This document shows positions 1 to 9,068 of a stretch of 64,000 bases of DNA, one piece after another. The notes below the pieces were generated by a model that had not been told where the DNA came from, made no database searches, and saw only the letters and a list, made by a program, of their open reading frames with translations. Each line of letters begins with the position of its first letter. Within the stretch, counting starts at the first letter, position 1. Source of the DNA: Rhodococcus sp. HNM0563 (lineage in GTDB: Bacteria; Actinomycetota; Actinomycetes; Mycobacteriales; Mycobacteriaceae); contig NZ_JAASAF010000006.1 in NCBI RefSeq assembly GCF_012726195.1, positions 1-64,000 on the forward strand, written 5' to 3'. The translations under genes and the position numbers were made by a program.

Positions 1-401
1 GGCAACCCGCCCTCGGAGATCGGGGTACCCACACCCGCGGGGGTGAAGAACGCCGGAATCCCGGCGCCACCGGCGCGGAGCTTCTCCGCGAGGGTGCCCT
101 GCGGTGTCAACTCCACCTCGAGCTCACCGGAGAGGTACTGGCGTGCGAATTCCTTGTTCTCACCGACGTACGACGCGGTGACCCTCCGGATCCGTTTCTC
201 ACCGAGAAGAATCCCGAGTCCGTGCCCGTCGACACCGCAATTGTTGGAAAACACCTCGAAATCGGTGGCGTCGCCCGCGGCGATCGCCTTGATCAACTCG
301 TCGGGGATACCGCACAGACCGAAACCGCCGACGGCGAGCAGCGCACCCGACGGAATGTCCGCAACGGCGGCCTCGGGCGTCTCGAATACCTTGGAAGCCA
401 A
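1..401 (-). CDS. scoA: 3-oxoacid (or itaconate) CoA-transferase, alpha subunit, N-terminal part
   Basis: The reverse strand reads a CoA-transferase family I alpha subunit. After [19 protein letters not shown] come the glycine-rich GGFGLCGIP loop and the [12 protein letters not shown] segment typical of SCOT/PcaI subunits. The gene runs off the left edge, so about the last 100 residues and the expected beta subunit are not visible. No ATG is in frame; TTG at 401 sits 8 nt after GGAGAGG, with another TTG at 407 as alternative. In M. tuberculosis the scoA/scoB pair lies beside the same accD1-citE block, where it activates acetoacetate or, by report, itaconate. It is divergent from the IclR gene and shares its operator-like repeats. 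Confidence 0.85.
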   Translation of the reverse strand, partial: MASKVFETPEAAVADIPSGALLAVGGFGLCGIPDELIKAIAAGDATDFEVFSNNCGVDGHGLGILLGEKRIRRVTASYVGENKEFARQYLSGELEVELTPQGTLAEKLRAGGAGIPAFFTPAGVGTPISEGGL

Positions 402-450
402 ATCCAATACCTCTCCGGTCCATGGGACACATCGCCACCGGGCAGATGTG

Positions 451-469
451 TCCGCTGAGTGAACACGCC
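451..469. promoter_or_regulatory. Operator-like repeat upstream of scoA
   Basis: TCCGCTGAGTGAACACGCC lies just upstream of the CoA-transferase start. The same sequence with two changes occurs at 544-561 and, inverted, at 568-586. Repeats of this kind between divergent IclR and target genes are usually regulator sites. Binding by the adjacent IclR protein is an inference. Confidence 0.5.
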
Positions 470-543
470 TTCTTTGCTGTGTACCAATTAATAGTGTGGG
501 TGATCACATTGCAAGGGCATCGCGGGCTGAAATTGCACATTGG

Positions 544-599
544 TCGCTGAACGAACACGCCATCGGAGAGTGTTCACTCAGTGGACGTATGCTGAGCCT
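544..599. promoter_or_regulatory. Operator-like repeats and leaderless promoter of the iclR gene
   Basis: Two further copies of the CTGAGTGAACAC motif are seen: direct at 544-561 (TCGCTGAACGAACACGCC) and inverted at 568-586 (GAGTGTTCACTCAGTGGAC). A TATGCT hexamer at 588-593 ends 6 nt before the GTG at 600, the spacing of a -10 box on a leaderless transcript. The inverted copy would cover the -35 region, which fits autorepression. Confidence 0.5.
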
Positions 600-1382
600 G
601 TGACATCAGGCGCTCAGGGACAGTTGGTCGGGAGGGTTGCAGCACTCCTGCGGGCCGTCTCCGCCCACGAACCGGCCGGAGTGTCGACGTCCGACCTCGC
701 ACGCGAGACCGATCTTGCCAGGCCGACGGTCCACCGCCTGCTCGCCACGCTCGCCGACGAAGGACTGGTCGACAGGCACCGCGACAACGGGCGATGGACA
801 TTGGGCCCGGAGTTGTATCTGCTCGGTTCACTCGCAGCCGCGCGCTACGACATCGCGGAACTCGCAGGGGACGTCCTACGCGACCTCGCCCGGGAAACCG
901 GGGAGAGCGCCTATCTTTCCGCACGGCGTGGTGACGAGACCGTGTGCCTGGCCGTCGAGGAAGGCAGCTTTCCGCTGCGTTCGCATGTGCTGCACATCGG
1001 GATCCGGTTCCCGCTGGGCGTGGCGTCGGCGGGGCTGGCGATCCTGTCGCATCTACCCGACCGGGACATCGACGCGTATCTGTCGAGAACCGATCTCTCA
1101 ACGGAGTGGGGGCCCGACCACGCGAGAGGTGATATCGAGAAGCGCATCGCCGCTACCCGTTTGGCCGGGTACTCGGTCAATCCGGCGCTCATCGTCGAGG
1201 GCAGTTGGGGGATGGGCGCGGCGGTGTTCGACACACGCGACACCCCGACGTGGGCGCTCAGCATCACCGGCGTCGAAAGCCGTTTCCGCGACGACCGCCG
1301 CGCCGGCCTCGGCGAGTCACTGCTGAACCAGGCGCACCGGCTCACTCAACTGCTACGACGACGGCCGCAGCCGGGCCACTGA
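600..1382 (+). CDS. IclR-family transcriptional regulator
   Basis: This 260-residue protein has an N-terminal winged helix-turn-helix (about residues 10-70, with VSTSDLARETDLARPTVHRL) and a C-terminal IclR effector domain (about 85-250). An in-frame TTG at 540 would add 20 residues, but GTG at 600 gives the usual family length and sits right after a -10-like TATGCT, so a leaderless GTG start is preferred. It diverges from the CoA-transferase and converges on citE, between the two halves of the leucine/itaconate locus. It probably controls the CoA-transferase genes and itself through the repeats at 451-586. The effector is unknown; a CoA-pathway intermediate is a guess. Confidence 0.88.
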   Translation: MTSGAQGQLVGRVAALLRAVSAHEPAGVSTSDLARETDLARPTVHRLLATLADEGLVDRHRDNGRWTLGPELYLLGSLAAARYDIAELAGDVLRDLARETGESAYLSARRGDETVCLAVEEGSFPLRSHVLHIGIRFPLGVASAGLAILSHLPDRDIDAYLSRTDLSTEWGPDHARGDIEKRIAATRLAGYSVNPALIVEGSWGMGAAVFDTRDTPTWALSITGVESRFRDDRRAGLGESLLNQAHRLTQLLRRRPQPGH

Positions 1383-1411
1383 CCCTTGCGGGATCAGCGG
1401 CCCGGCGAGTG

Positions 1412-2230
1412 TCAGTCCGCGCGGCTCGGGACCCGCTGAAGGAGCCGCTCGGCGTGCTTCAGAATCGGGCCGTCGACCATCTTGCCCTCGAAATCGAAGA
1501 CGCCTCGCTGGCTTTGCGCGGCGGCAAGCACGCGCCGTGCCCAGTCGGCTTCTTCCTCGGTGGGCGCGAACGCACGGCGGATCACCTCGATCTGAGCGGG
1601 GTGAATCGCGACCTTGATGTCGAATCCGACAGCCACCGTGTCGAGGGATTCCTCGTACAACCCATCGGTGTCCTTGATGTCGAGGTATACCGAGTCCAGC
1701 GCCCAGCAGGCATGACCTTTCGCGGCGAGCAGCGACACCGACCGAGCATGCTGCGCGACAGCCCGGTAGGTTCCATCGGCGTGTCGGCTCGAGTTGCCGC
1801 CGAGCCCCGCGACAAGGTCTTCGGCACCCCACATGACACCGATCGTGTTGTCCGCCTTCGCGATCTCCTCGACGGCGAGCACTCCCAGCGGCGACTCGAT
1901 CAGAGCAACGACCTCGAGCAGTTCGAGGGAGCGCACTTCGTCGGCGCTTTCACACTTCGGGAGCATCACCCGGGTGTAGGACGTGCGACGCAGCGCTTCG
2001 AGGTCGAGTTCGTGATCGGCGGTTCCCACCGGGTTGACCCGCACGACTGTGCGTTCCGGGTCGAGCGGGGTGGCGACGAGTGCGTCGCGGGCGGCCTGCT
2101 TGTCGCCGGCCGACACGGCGTCCTCGAGGTCGATGATGACGACGTCGGAGCGGTCGGCTGCCTTGGCGTAGCGTTCGGGACGGTCGGCCGGTACGAAAAG
2201 CCATGCGGGGCCGGGTAGTTCCCAAGTCAT
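1412..2230 (-). CDS. citE: CitE-like acyl-CoA lyase (HpcH/HpaI aldolase family)
   Basis: This 272-residue TIM-barrel lyase has the N-terminal PADRPERYAKA segment (acyl-CoA-binding Arg), IIDLEDAV, the ALIESPLGV metal-ligand Glu and WGAEDLVAGLGG. It is the last gene of the leftward block, with its ATG inside the maoC stop (ATGA overlap). In M. tuberculosis the gene in this position, Rv2498c, is reported to cleave beta-hydroxyacyl-CoAs in leucine and itaconate breakdown. Here it would likewise replace a classical HMG-CoA or citramalyl-CoA lyase. It is not a citrate lyase subunit, since no citD or citF is present. Confidence 0.88.
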   Translation of the reverse strand: MTWELPGPAWLFVPADRPERYAKAADRSDVVIIDLEDAVSAGDKQAARDALVATPLDPERTVVRVNPVGTADHELDLEALRRTSYTRVMLPKCESADEVRSLELLEVVALIESPLGVLAVEEIAKADNTIGVMWGAEDLVAGLGGNSSRHADGTYRAVAQHARSVSLLAAKGHACWALDSVYLDIKDTDGLYEESLDTVAVGFDIKVAIHPAQIEVIRRAFAPTEEEADWARRVLAAAQSQRGVFDFEGKMVDGPILKHAERLLQRVPSRAD

Positions 2231-2709
2231 GAGGTGGGCCTCTTCTGTACGAGTGTTTTACGGACCGCGATGCCGACGACATCGCCGTGCTGGTTGCGGC
2301 CCGTGTGCTCGAGGGTGACGATGCCTTCGCCTGGGCGACTCTTCGACTCACGCTTGTCGAGGATCTTCGTCTCGACGTAGAGGGTGTCGCCGTGGAACAG
2401 CGGCTTCGGGAACGACACTTCGGAGAACCCGAGGTTTGCGACGATCGTGCCCTGCGTGAGCTGCGCGACGGACAGGCCGATCATCGTGGACAGGGTGAAC
2501 ATCGAGTTCACCAGTCGCTCACCGAAACTCGTCCCCGCAGCGTACGCGGCATCGAGGTGCAGGGCCTGCGTGTTCATCGTCTGCGTCGTGAACAGCGTGT
2601 TGTCGGCCTCGGTGATGGTGCGGCCCGGCCGATGCTCGTAGATCGCGCCGAGCTCGTACTCTTCGAACCACAGACCACGCTGAGTAATTCGCTTTTCGGT
2701 CTCGCTCAC
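2227..2709 (-). CDS. MaoC-family acyl-CoA hydratase
   Basis: This 160-residue single hot-dog hydratase carries MNTQALHLDAAYA, a variant of the hydratase-2 motif in which the usual Asp and Asn are replaced by Asn and Gln while the His is kept. It overlaps fadE upstream and citE downstream by 4 nt each, so the three are translationally coupled. Context assigns it the hydration step between 3-methylglutaconyl-CoA (or itaconyl-CoA) and the hydroxyacyl-CoA cut by CitE, as proposed for M. tuberculosis Rv2499c. The exact substrate cannot be read from sequence. Confidence 0.85.
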   Translation of the reverse strand: MSETEKRITQRGLWFEEYELGAIYEHRPGRTITEADNTLFTTQTMNTQALHLDAAYAAGTSFGERLVNSMFTLSTMIGLSVAQLTQGTIVANLGFSEVSFPKPLFHGDTLYVETKILDKRESKSRPGEGIVTLEHTGRNQHGDVVGIAVRKTLVQKRPTS

Positions 2710-3893
2710 AGTCCCAGCCCCCGTGCGATGAGCATCAGCTGCACCTCGGTGGTGCCCTCACCGATTTCGAGGATCTTGCTGTCGCGGTAGTGCCGGGCCA
2801 CGGCGTATTCGTTCATGAACCCGTAACCGCCGTGGATCTGCGTGGCGTCGCGCGCGTTGTCCATGGCCGCCTCGGAGGCAACGAGTTTCGCGATGGACGC
2901 CTGCTTCTTGAACGGCTTTCCGGCGAGCATGGCAGCCGCGGCGTCGTAGTAGGCGGTACGAGCGGTATGGGCACGCGCTTCCATCCGCGCGATCTTGAAT
3001 GCGATGGCCTGGTTGTTGCCGATCGCGGTGCCGAACGCTTCGCGCTCCTTGGCGTACTTGATCGATTCGTCGACGCAGCCCTGCGCGGCACCGACCGACA
3101 GCGCCGCGATCGCGATGCGGCCCTCGTCGAGAATGCGCAGGAAGTTCGCGTAGCCGCGACCACGCTGCCCGAGGAGGTTCGCTTCGGGGACGCGCACATC
3201 GGCGAAGGTCAGCGGGTGGGTGTCGGAGGCATTCCAGCCGACCTTGTTGTAGGCGGGTTCCGCGGTGAATCCGGGGGTATCGGCGGGCACGAGGATCGTC
3301 GAGATCTCCTTCTTCCCGTTCGCGTCGGCCCCGGTGACCGCGGTGACCGTGACGAGAGAGGTGATGTCGGTGCCGGAGTTGGTGATGAACTGCTTGTTGC
3401 CGTTGATCACCCAGTGCCCGTCCTCGAGCTTCGCGGTGGTCTTGGTACCTCCTGCATCGCTACCGGCGCCGGGCTCGGTCAGGCCGAACGCCGCGAGGTT
3501 GCGGCCACTCGTGAGCTGCGGCAGCCATTCCTGCTTCTGCTCCTCGGTGCCGAAGCGGTAGACCGGCATCGCGCCGAGCGAGACGCCCGCCTCGAGGGTG
3601 ATGGCGACCGACTGATCGACCTTGCCGAGTTCCTCGAGTGCGAGGCAGAGGGCGAAATAGTCGCCGCCCATTCCGCCGTACTCCTCGGGGAAGGGAAGAC
3701 CGAACAGACCCATATCCGCCATTCCCTGCACCACTTCGTACGGGAACGAATGCTCGGCGTCGTGCTTGGCCGCGACCGGCGCGACGACGGTGCGCGCGAA
3801 GTCAGCGACGGACTTCTTCAGCTGTTCGTATTCGTCGGGGAGTTGGCCGGTGGCCAGGTACGACGGGGAACCGTGGTTTGTCGGCTCGGTCAT
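2706..3893 (-). CDS. fadE19: Acyl-CoA dehydrogenase (isovaleryl-CoA dehydrogenase-like)
   Basis: The 395 residues form a full-length FAD acyl-CoA dehydrogenase: N-terminal helical domain, the beta-domain signature [16 protein letters not shown] (about 138-153), and a C-terminal helical domain with [19 protein letters not shown] and [11 protein letters not shown]. It overlaps accA1 and maoC by 4 nt each. Its position between methylcrotonyl-CoA carboxylase subunits and the hydratase matches fadE19 of M. tuberculosis. It should oxidise isovaleryl-CoA to 3-methylcrotonyl-CoA, passing electrons to ETF. Use of other short branched acyl-CoAs is possible. Confidence 0.9.
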   Translation of the reverse strand: MTEPTNHGSPSYLATGQLPDEYEQLKKSVADFARTVVAPVAAKHDAEHSFPYEVVQGMADMGLFGLPFPEEYGGMGGDYFALCLALEELGKVDQSVAITLEAGVSLGAMPVYRFGTEEQKQEWLPQLTSGRNLAAFGLTEPGAGSDAGGTKTTAKLEDGHWVINGNKQFITNSGTDITSLVTVTAVTGADANGKKEISTILVPADTPGFTAEPAYNKVGWNASDTHPLTFADVRVPEANLLGQRGRGYANFLRILDEGRIAIAALSVGAAQGCVDESIKYAKEREAFGTAIGNNQAIAFKIARMEARAHTARTAYYDAAAAMLAGKPFKKQASIAKLVASEAAMDNARDATQIHGGYGFMNEYAVARHYRDSKILEIGEGTTEVQLMLIARGLGL

Positions 3894-5896
3894 GCCACAT
3901 CTTCTTTCGTGTCGGCGTGCGGAGTGATGCGTGCGAGCAGTTGATCGACCTTGACCTGTTCGCCTGCGGCAGCGAACAGTTCGACGACGCCGTCGATCGG
4001 GGCGGTGAGCGCGTGCTCCATCTTCATGGCTTCGACGATTGCGATCGTCTGGCCCGCGGTGACCTCGGCGCCTGCGTCTACGGGAACGGCAATGACGGAA
4101 CCCGGCATCGGGCTCGTGATATCGGCGTCGCCGGCCTGATCGTCGCCGCCACGCACGCTGGCCTCGCGGACCTCACGGACCGCGACGGCGCCGTGTCCGT
4201 CGGCGAGCCAGATCGCGTCGTCGACCTCCGCGACCCGGAACACCTGACGGCGGCCGTCGAGCACGACCGCGAGGACCGAACCGTCCAGGGTCGCGGACAG
4301 CGAATACTCTTTGCCATCTTCGACATTCACGATTCCGGAGACGGGGGTCCCGGTGAGCCGCACGTGCGCGGTGCGATCACCGGACGCAAGGCGATAACTC
4401 GTGGGCACATGCGGGCCCACGCGCCATCCGTCGGGAATGTCCCACGGGTCGGAGGTGTCGTCGGGCCAGTGCTGCAACCAGCGAAGCACGGCCGCAGCGA
4501 CCAGGGCGGCATCGGAGGTCTGCGGTGCGGTGTAGTCGCCGAGCCGCCGATCGAGCAGGCCGGTGTCCAGTGCGCCTGCCACTACCTCGGGATCGGCCAG
4601 CAGGAACCGCGCGAAGTCGATATTGGTCACCACACCGAGCACCGCGGTATCGGCGAGCGCGCGATCGAGGCGCCGCAGCGCTCCGGCACGATCGTCGGCG
4701 TGCGCGATGACCTTGGCGAGCATCGGGTCGTAATCACTGCCGACGACGGTTCCCGGCTGCAGACCGGAGTCGACGCGCACTCCGGGACCGGACGCTTCGA
4801 CCACGTCGGCGACGGTGCCGCCGGTGGGCAGGAACCCGCGACCGGGATCCTCGGCGTACACGCGGGCTTCGATGGCGTGACCGGTGAGGGCGATGTCGTC
4901 CTGGGTGAATCCGAGGGGCTCCCCGGCGGCGACACGCACCTGCCACTCGACGAGGTCGAGGCCGGTGACCATCTCGGTGACGGGATGCTCGACCTGCAGG
5001 CGGGTGTTCATCTCCATGAAGAAGAACTCGTCGGGGGCGTCGGCCGAGACGATGAACTCGACGGTGCCAGCGCCGGTGTAGTCGACGCTCCGCGCGGTGT
5101 TGCAGGCCGCTTCACCGATACGAGCGCGGGTGGCCTCGTCGAGCAGCGGTGACGGCGCTTCCTCGATGACCTTCTGGTGGCGACGCTGCAGGCTGCATTC
5201 GCGCTCGCCGAGGTGGACGACGTTGCCGTGGGTGTCGGCGAGGATCTGCACCTCGATGTGTCGCGGTCGCAGTACGAATCGCTCGAGGAAGAGTGTGTCG
5301 TCGCCGAACGACGACGCGGCCTCGCGACGCGCGGAGACCAGGGCGTCGGGAAGATCGGCGGGATCGTGCACCAGCCGCATGCCCTTGCCGCCACCTCCGG
5401 CCGACGGCTTGACCAGCACCGGGTAGCCGACTTCGGCGGCGCCGGCGATCAACTCGTCGTCGGTCAGGCCCGGTCGTGAGATACCCGGGACGACGGGGAC
5501 ATCGAACTCCGAGACCGCGCCCTTGGCCGTGATCTTGTCGCCCATGGTCTCGATCGCGTGGGCGGACGGGCCGAGGAATGCGATACCCGCCGTGGCGCAC
5601 GCGGAAGCGAAAGCCGAGTTCTCCGACAGGAATCCGTAGCCCGGGTGGATCGCCTGCGCACCGGTTTCGACTGCCGCGGCGATGACCTTGTCGATCACCA
5701 GGTAGCTCTCGCGGGCCGCGGCGGGCCCGAGGAGTACAGCGGTGTCGGCTTCGCGCACGTGCCGGGCGTCGCGGTCGGCCTCACTGAACACTGCGACTGA
5801 GCGGATGCCCATCGACCGCAGCGTGCGGATGACGCGGACGGCGATCTCTCCGCGGTTGGCTACCAGTACTGTATCGATGCGTTTCGTGTCACTCAT
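3890..5896 (-). CDS. accA1: Acyl-CoA carboxylase alpha subunit (biotin carboxylase + BCCP), methylcrotonyl-CoA type
   Basis: This 668-residue protein has a biotin carboxylase domain ([16 protein letters not shown] at the N terminus, glycine-rich ATP-binding [13 protein letters not shown] and RRHQK motifs), a linker domain, and a C-terminal biotinyl domain with EAMKMEHAL (biotinylated Lys near 625). The start is ATG 5896, 5 nt after the accD1 stop; an open frame to 6016 only overlaps accD1. With accD1 it should carboxylate 3-methylcrotonyl-CoA to 3-methylglutaconyl-CoA in leucine degradation, as the accA1-accD1 pair does in mycobacteria. Confidence 0.93.
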   Translation of the reverse strand: MSDTKRIDTVLVANRGEIAVRVIRTLRSMGIRSVAVFSEADRDARHVREADTAVLLGPAAARESYLVIDKVIAAAVETGAQAIHPGYGFLSENSAFASACATAGIAFLGPSAHAIETMGDKITAKGAVSEFDVPVVPGISRPGLTDDELIAGAAEVGYPVLVKPSAGGGGKGMRLVHDPADLPDALVSARREAASSFGDDTLFLERFVLRPRHIEVQILADTHGNVVHLGERECSLQRRHQKVIEEAPSPLLDEATRARIGEAACNTARSVDYTGAGTVEFIVSADAPDEFFFMEMNTRLQVEHPVTEMVTGLDLVEWQVRVAAGEPLGFTQDDIALTGHAIEARVYAEDPGRGFLPTGGTVADVVEASGPGVRVDSGLQPGTVVGSDYDPMLAKVIAHADDRAGALRRLDRALADTAVLGVVTNIDFARFLLADPEVVAGALDTGLLDRRLGDYTAPQTSDAALVAAAVLRWLQHWPDDTSDPWDIPDGWRVGPHVPTSYRLASGDRTAHVRLTGTPVSGIVNVEDGKEYSLSATLDGSVLAVVLDGRRQVFRVAEVDDAIWLADGHGAVAVREVREASVRGGDDQAGDADITSPMPGSVIAVPVDAGAEVTAGQTIAIVEAMKMEHALTAPIDGVVELFAAAGEQVKVDQLLARITPHADTKEDVA

Positions 5897-5901
5897 CTCG
5901 C

Positions 5902-7497
5902 TCACATCCGGAAGACGCCGTAGGAGACCGGCTCGAGCGGCGCGTTCGCACACGTCGAGAGTGCCAGTCCGAGAACTTTTCTGGTGTCGGCGGGGTCGAT
6001 GATGCCGTCGTCCCACAACCGAGCGGTGGAGTAGTAGGGGTTGCCCTGGTCTTCGTACTGTTCACGGATCGGGGCCTTGAACGCTTCTTCGTCGTCGGCC
6101 GACCACGGCTTGCCCGATGCGTCGAGCTGATCCGAACGCACGGTCGCGAGGACCGATGCGGCCTGCTCGCCACCCATCACCGAGATGCGGGCATTGGGCC
6201 ACATCCACAGGAAGCGAGGCGAATACGCGCGCCCGCACATCGAGTAGTTGCCGGCGCCGTAGGAACCGCCGACGACGACGGTGAGCTTGGGAACGCGGGC
6301 GCACGCGACGGCGGTGACCATCTTCGCGCCGTGCTTGGCGATCCCGGCGGCCTCGTAGTCGCGGCCGACCATGAATCCGGAGATGTTCTGAAGGAACAGC
6401 AGCGGAACGGAGCGCTTGTCGCACAACTCGATGAAATGTGCGCCCTTGAGCGCAGATTCACCGAAGAGCACACCGTTGTTGGCGATGATGCCGACGGGGT
6501 GGCCGTGGATGCGCGCGAATCCGGTGACCAGGGTCTTGCCGTATTCGGCCTTGAACTCGTGGAACGAGGAGCCGTCGACCACCCGGGAGATGACCTCGCG
6601 CACGTCGTACGGGGTGCGCGAATCGGTGGGGACCACGTCGTAGAGTTCGGCCGGGTCGGCGTCGGGTTCGGCGGTCGGTGCGACGTCCCACGGGCGCGGG
6701 GTGCGCGGTCCGAGGGTCGAGACGATGTTGCGCACGATGCGCAGGGCGTCGCGGTCATCTTCGGCGAGGTGGTCGGTGACGCCGGAAACCTTCGAATGCA
6801 GGTCGCCGCCACCGAGCTCTTCGGCCGTGACGACCTCACCGGTCGCGGCCTTCACCAGCGGCGGGCCGCCGAGGAAGATGGTGCCCTGGTTACGGACGAT
6901 GACGGCCTCGTCGCTCATCGCGGGCACGTAGGCGCCGCCGGCGGTGCACGAACCGAGGACCGCCGCGATCTGCGGGATCCCCTGCGCGCTCATCGTCGCC
7001 TGGTTGTAGAAGATGCGGCCGAAATGCTCGCGATCGGGGAAGACCTCGTCCTGCCGGGGCAGGAAGGCGCCACCGGAGTCGACGAGGTAGATGCACGGCA
7101 GCTTGTTCTGCAACGCGACTTCCTGCGCGCGCAGATGCTTCTTGACGGTGATCGGGTAGTAGGTGCCGCCCTTGACCGTGGCGTCGTTCGCGACGATCAC
7201 GCACTCGCGACCGGCGACGCGGCCGATCCCGGTGATGACTCCGGCGCCGGGGCACTCGTCGTCGTACATGCCGTTCGCCGCGAGCGGGGACAGCTCGAGG
7301 AACGGGCTTCCGGTGTCGAGAAGCTCGTCGACGCGGTCGCGGGGGAGCAGCTTCCCTCGCGCGACGTGGCGTTCGCGGGATTTCTCGCTGCCCCCGAGGG
7401 CTGCAGCAGCAAGCTTCTCCCGGAGTTCCCTGACCAATTGTTCGTGCTGGTCACGGCTAGTTTTCGAGAGAGCGTGAGCGGTTGTCACGGTCACCAT
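5902..7497 (-). CDS. accD1: Acyl-CoA carboxylase beta subunit (carboxyltransferase), methylcrotonyl-CoA type
   Basis: This 531-residue protein has the two crotonase-fold halves of a carboxyltransferase: N half with [20 protein letters not shown] and DSGGAFLP, C half with [33 protein letters not shown] and [16 protein letters not shown]. It is the first gene of the leftward accD1-accA1-fadE-maoC-citE operon. Its start lies under the palindrome at 7538-7555 shared with the divergent TetR gene. It transfers CO2 from biotin to the acyl-CoA; the 3-methylcrotonyl-CoA substrate is inferred from gene order. Confidence 0.93.
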   Translation of the reverse strand: MVTVTTAHALSKTSRDQHEQLVRELREKLAAAALGGSEKSRERHVARGKLLPRDRVDELLDTGSPFLELSPLAANGMYDDECPGAGVITGIGRVAGRECVIVANDATVKGGTYYPITVKKHLRAQEVALQNKLPCIYLVDSGGAFLPRQDEVFPDREHFGRIFYNQATMSAQGIPQIAAVLGSCTAGGAYVPAMSDEAVIVRNQGTIFLGGPPLVKAATGEVVTAEELGGGDLHSKVSGVTDHLAEDDRDALRIVRNIVSTLGPRTPRPWDVAPTAEPDADPAELYDVVPTDSRTPYDVREVISRVVDGSSFHEFKAEYGKTLVTGFARIHGHPVGIIANNGVLFGESALKGAHFIELCDKRSVPLLFLQNISGFMVGRDYEAAGIAKHGAKMVTAVACARVPKLTVVVGGSYGAGNYSMCGRAYSPRFLWMWPNARISVMGGEQAASVLATVRSDQLDASGKPWSADDEEAFKAPIREQYEDQGNPYYSTARLWDDGIIDPADTRKVLGLALSTCANAPLEPVSYGVFRM

Positions 7498-7537
7498 CCT
7501 CGGTTGTTTGACCTAATCACCATTAACTGAAAGACTA

Positions 7538-7555
7538 GGTTAGTCATGATTAACC
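7538..7555. promoter_or_regulatory. 18-bp palindromic operator between accD1 and tetR
   Basis: GGTTAGTCATGATTAACC differs from its reverse complement only at one symmetric base pair. It lies midway between the divergent accD1 and TetR starts, so one site could control both. This is the size and position expected of a TetR-dimer operator; binding itself is inferred. Confidence 0.7.
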
Positions 7556-7589
7556 GAGTTGTCCACACCACATCGAGTGGAGTTTCCGC

Positions 7590-8210
7590 ATGAACCAGGC
7601 CACCGACGTGGATCAGGCCACGCTCACGCCGCGGTCACTCGCGAAAGCCGAGCGGCGACGGCAACTACTGGTGGCCGCTGCGAGACTGATCGCCGAGCGC
7701 GGCTTCACCGGCGTGCGGCTCGAAGATCTCGGGGCGGCCGTCGGCATCAGCGGACCAGCGGTCTACCGGCACTTTCCCAACAAGGACGCACTGCTTGTCG
7801 AGATACTCGTCGACATCAGCCGACGCCTGTTCGCCGGCGGCACTGCGGTCGAGGAGCGCACCTCCGATCCCCGCGAGACACTCGAGGGCCTCGTCGACTT
7901 CCACCTCGACTTCGCGCTGGGAGAACAGGACCTCATCCGCGTCCAGGACCGCGAACTGCACTCACTCACCGAAGAGGGACGACGCCAGGTCCGTACCCTG
8001 CAGCGCCGCTACGTCGAGATCTGGGTGGGCGTGCTGTGCCGTATCGATCCGGCACTCGCCGAATCCGACGCCCGCACCATGGCGCATGCGACCTTCGGGC
8101 TCATCAACTCCACACCACACAGCGCCGACCCTCGGTCACCGCGCAGCACCCGCACCGTGCTGCGACGGATGGCACTCGCAGCACTCGACTCCACACGTGT
8201 GGATAAGTAG
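7590..8210 (+). CDS. TetR-family regulator of the acc/fadE block
   Basis: The 206 residues include an N-terminal TetR helix-turn-helix (about 15-62: RRRQLLVAAARLIAERGFTG followed by IGISGPAVYRHFPNKDAL) and a variable ligand-binding domain. ATG 7590 has GGAG upstream. It is divergent from accD1 with 92 nt between, matching the TetR gene next to accD1 in M. tuberculosis (Rv2506). It probably represses the operon and itself through the 7538-7555 palindrome. The ligand may be an acyl-CoA of the pathway, but the sequence does not show it. Confidence 0.9.
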   Translation: MNQATDVDQATLTPRSLAKAERRRQLLVAAARLIAERGFTGVRLEDLGAAVGISGPAVYRHFPNKDALLVEILVDISRRLFAGGTAVEERTSDPRETLEGLVDFHLDFALGEQDLIRVQDRELHSLTEEGRRQVRTLQRRYVEIWVGVLCRIDPALAESDARTMAHATFGLINSTPHSADPRSPRSTRTVLRRMALAALDSTRVDK

Positions 8211-8226
8211 GACAAGGAGATCGGTC

Positions 8227-8997
8227 ATGAGCTACTTCGAACGCACCGGGAAGCACTCTTTCCGCGCAACCGAGCATGTGGGTGGCGCATGGAACATCAC
8301 GGAACAGCACATCGCGCCCGCCTTCGGACTGCTCGCGCACGTCGTCGAATGCGACCGCGACGCACGGCGCAACGACGGCCTGGTGATCGGCCGCCTCTCC
8401 TACGACATCCTCGGGGTCCTTCCGATCGGCGATATGGATGCCGAGGTGACGGTGCTGCGTCCGGGCCGCACCATCGAACTCGTCGAGGCCGTGCTCAGCC
8501 ACGGCGGACGTGCCGCTGTGCGACTGCGGGCGTGGCTCATGGCTCCGGGTGCCACCGATGCACTCGAGGGCACATCGCTACCCCGGATCGTCTCGCCGGA
8601 CGAGATGAAACCCTGGGACGCCTCGCAGGTGTGGCCGGGCGGGTTCATCGAATCTGCGGAGGTCCGGCGAGATCAGGTAGAGCCTGGACGAGCCTCGTTC
8701 TGGGTGCGTACCCCGATTCCGCTGCTCGCCGATGAGAAGGTCAGCGACCTCGCCCACGCTGTCCGGCTCTTCGACATCTCCAACGGCATGACCGTGCGCG
8801 CCGACCCGAAGGCCGTCGCCTTCCCCAACCTCGATCTGACCGCCCATCTGTTCAGGCAGCCGCAGGGTGACTGGGTCGGCTTCGACACCACCGTCTCGTT
8901 CGGGGCCGACGGCATCGGCCTGACCAGCAGCGTCCTGCACGACACCGCCGGACCGGTCGGCACGATGTCGCAGATCCTCACGGTGCGCCCCAACTGA
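8227..8997 (+). CDS. Acyl-CoA thioesterase-like double hot-dog protein
   Basis: This 256-residue protein resembles the TesB-like thioesterase-superfamily proteins common in actinobacteria: FGLLAHVVE and RLSYDILGVLPIGDMDAEV in the first half, and a second hot-dog half ending near GLTSSVLHDTAGPVGTMSQ. ATG 8227 follows AAGGAG 7 nt upstream. It lies 16 nt after the TetR gene and may be co-transcribed. Hydrolysis of an acyl-CoA is the family expectation; neither substrate nor a clear catalytic Asp can be assigned by eye. Confidence 0.7.
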   Translation: MSYFERTGKHSFRATEHVGGAWNITEQHIAPAFGLLAHVVECDRDARRNDGLVIGRLSYDILGVLPIGDMDAEVTVLRPGRTIELVEAVLSHGGRAAVRLRAWLMAPGATDALEGTSLPRIVSPDEMKPWDASQVWPGGFIESAEVRRDQVEPGRASFWVRTPIPLLADEKVSDLAHAVRLFDISNGMTVRADPKAVAFPNLDLTAHLFRQPQGDWVGFDTTVSFGADGIGLTSSVLHDTAGPVGTMSQILTVRPN

Positions 8998-9068
8998 ACT
9001 CTGCTCCACACCACCGATTCCCGTACCGTCGGGTCGACGATCCTGTACGACGCGACAAGGAGAATCGG

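Noticed and set aside
1412-2230. Citrate lyase beta subunit
   Set aside because: No citD, citF or citC is present, and the leucine-pathway gene order points to a beta-hydroxyacyl-CoA lyase.
2790-3944. Long rightward open frame (384 codons) opposite fadE
   Set aside because: It is a high-GC antisense shadow of the acyl-CoA dehydrogenase. Composition is Arg/Gly/Val-rich with no domain, while the other strand reads a complete enzyme.
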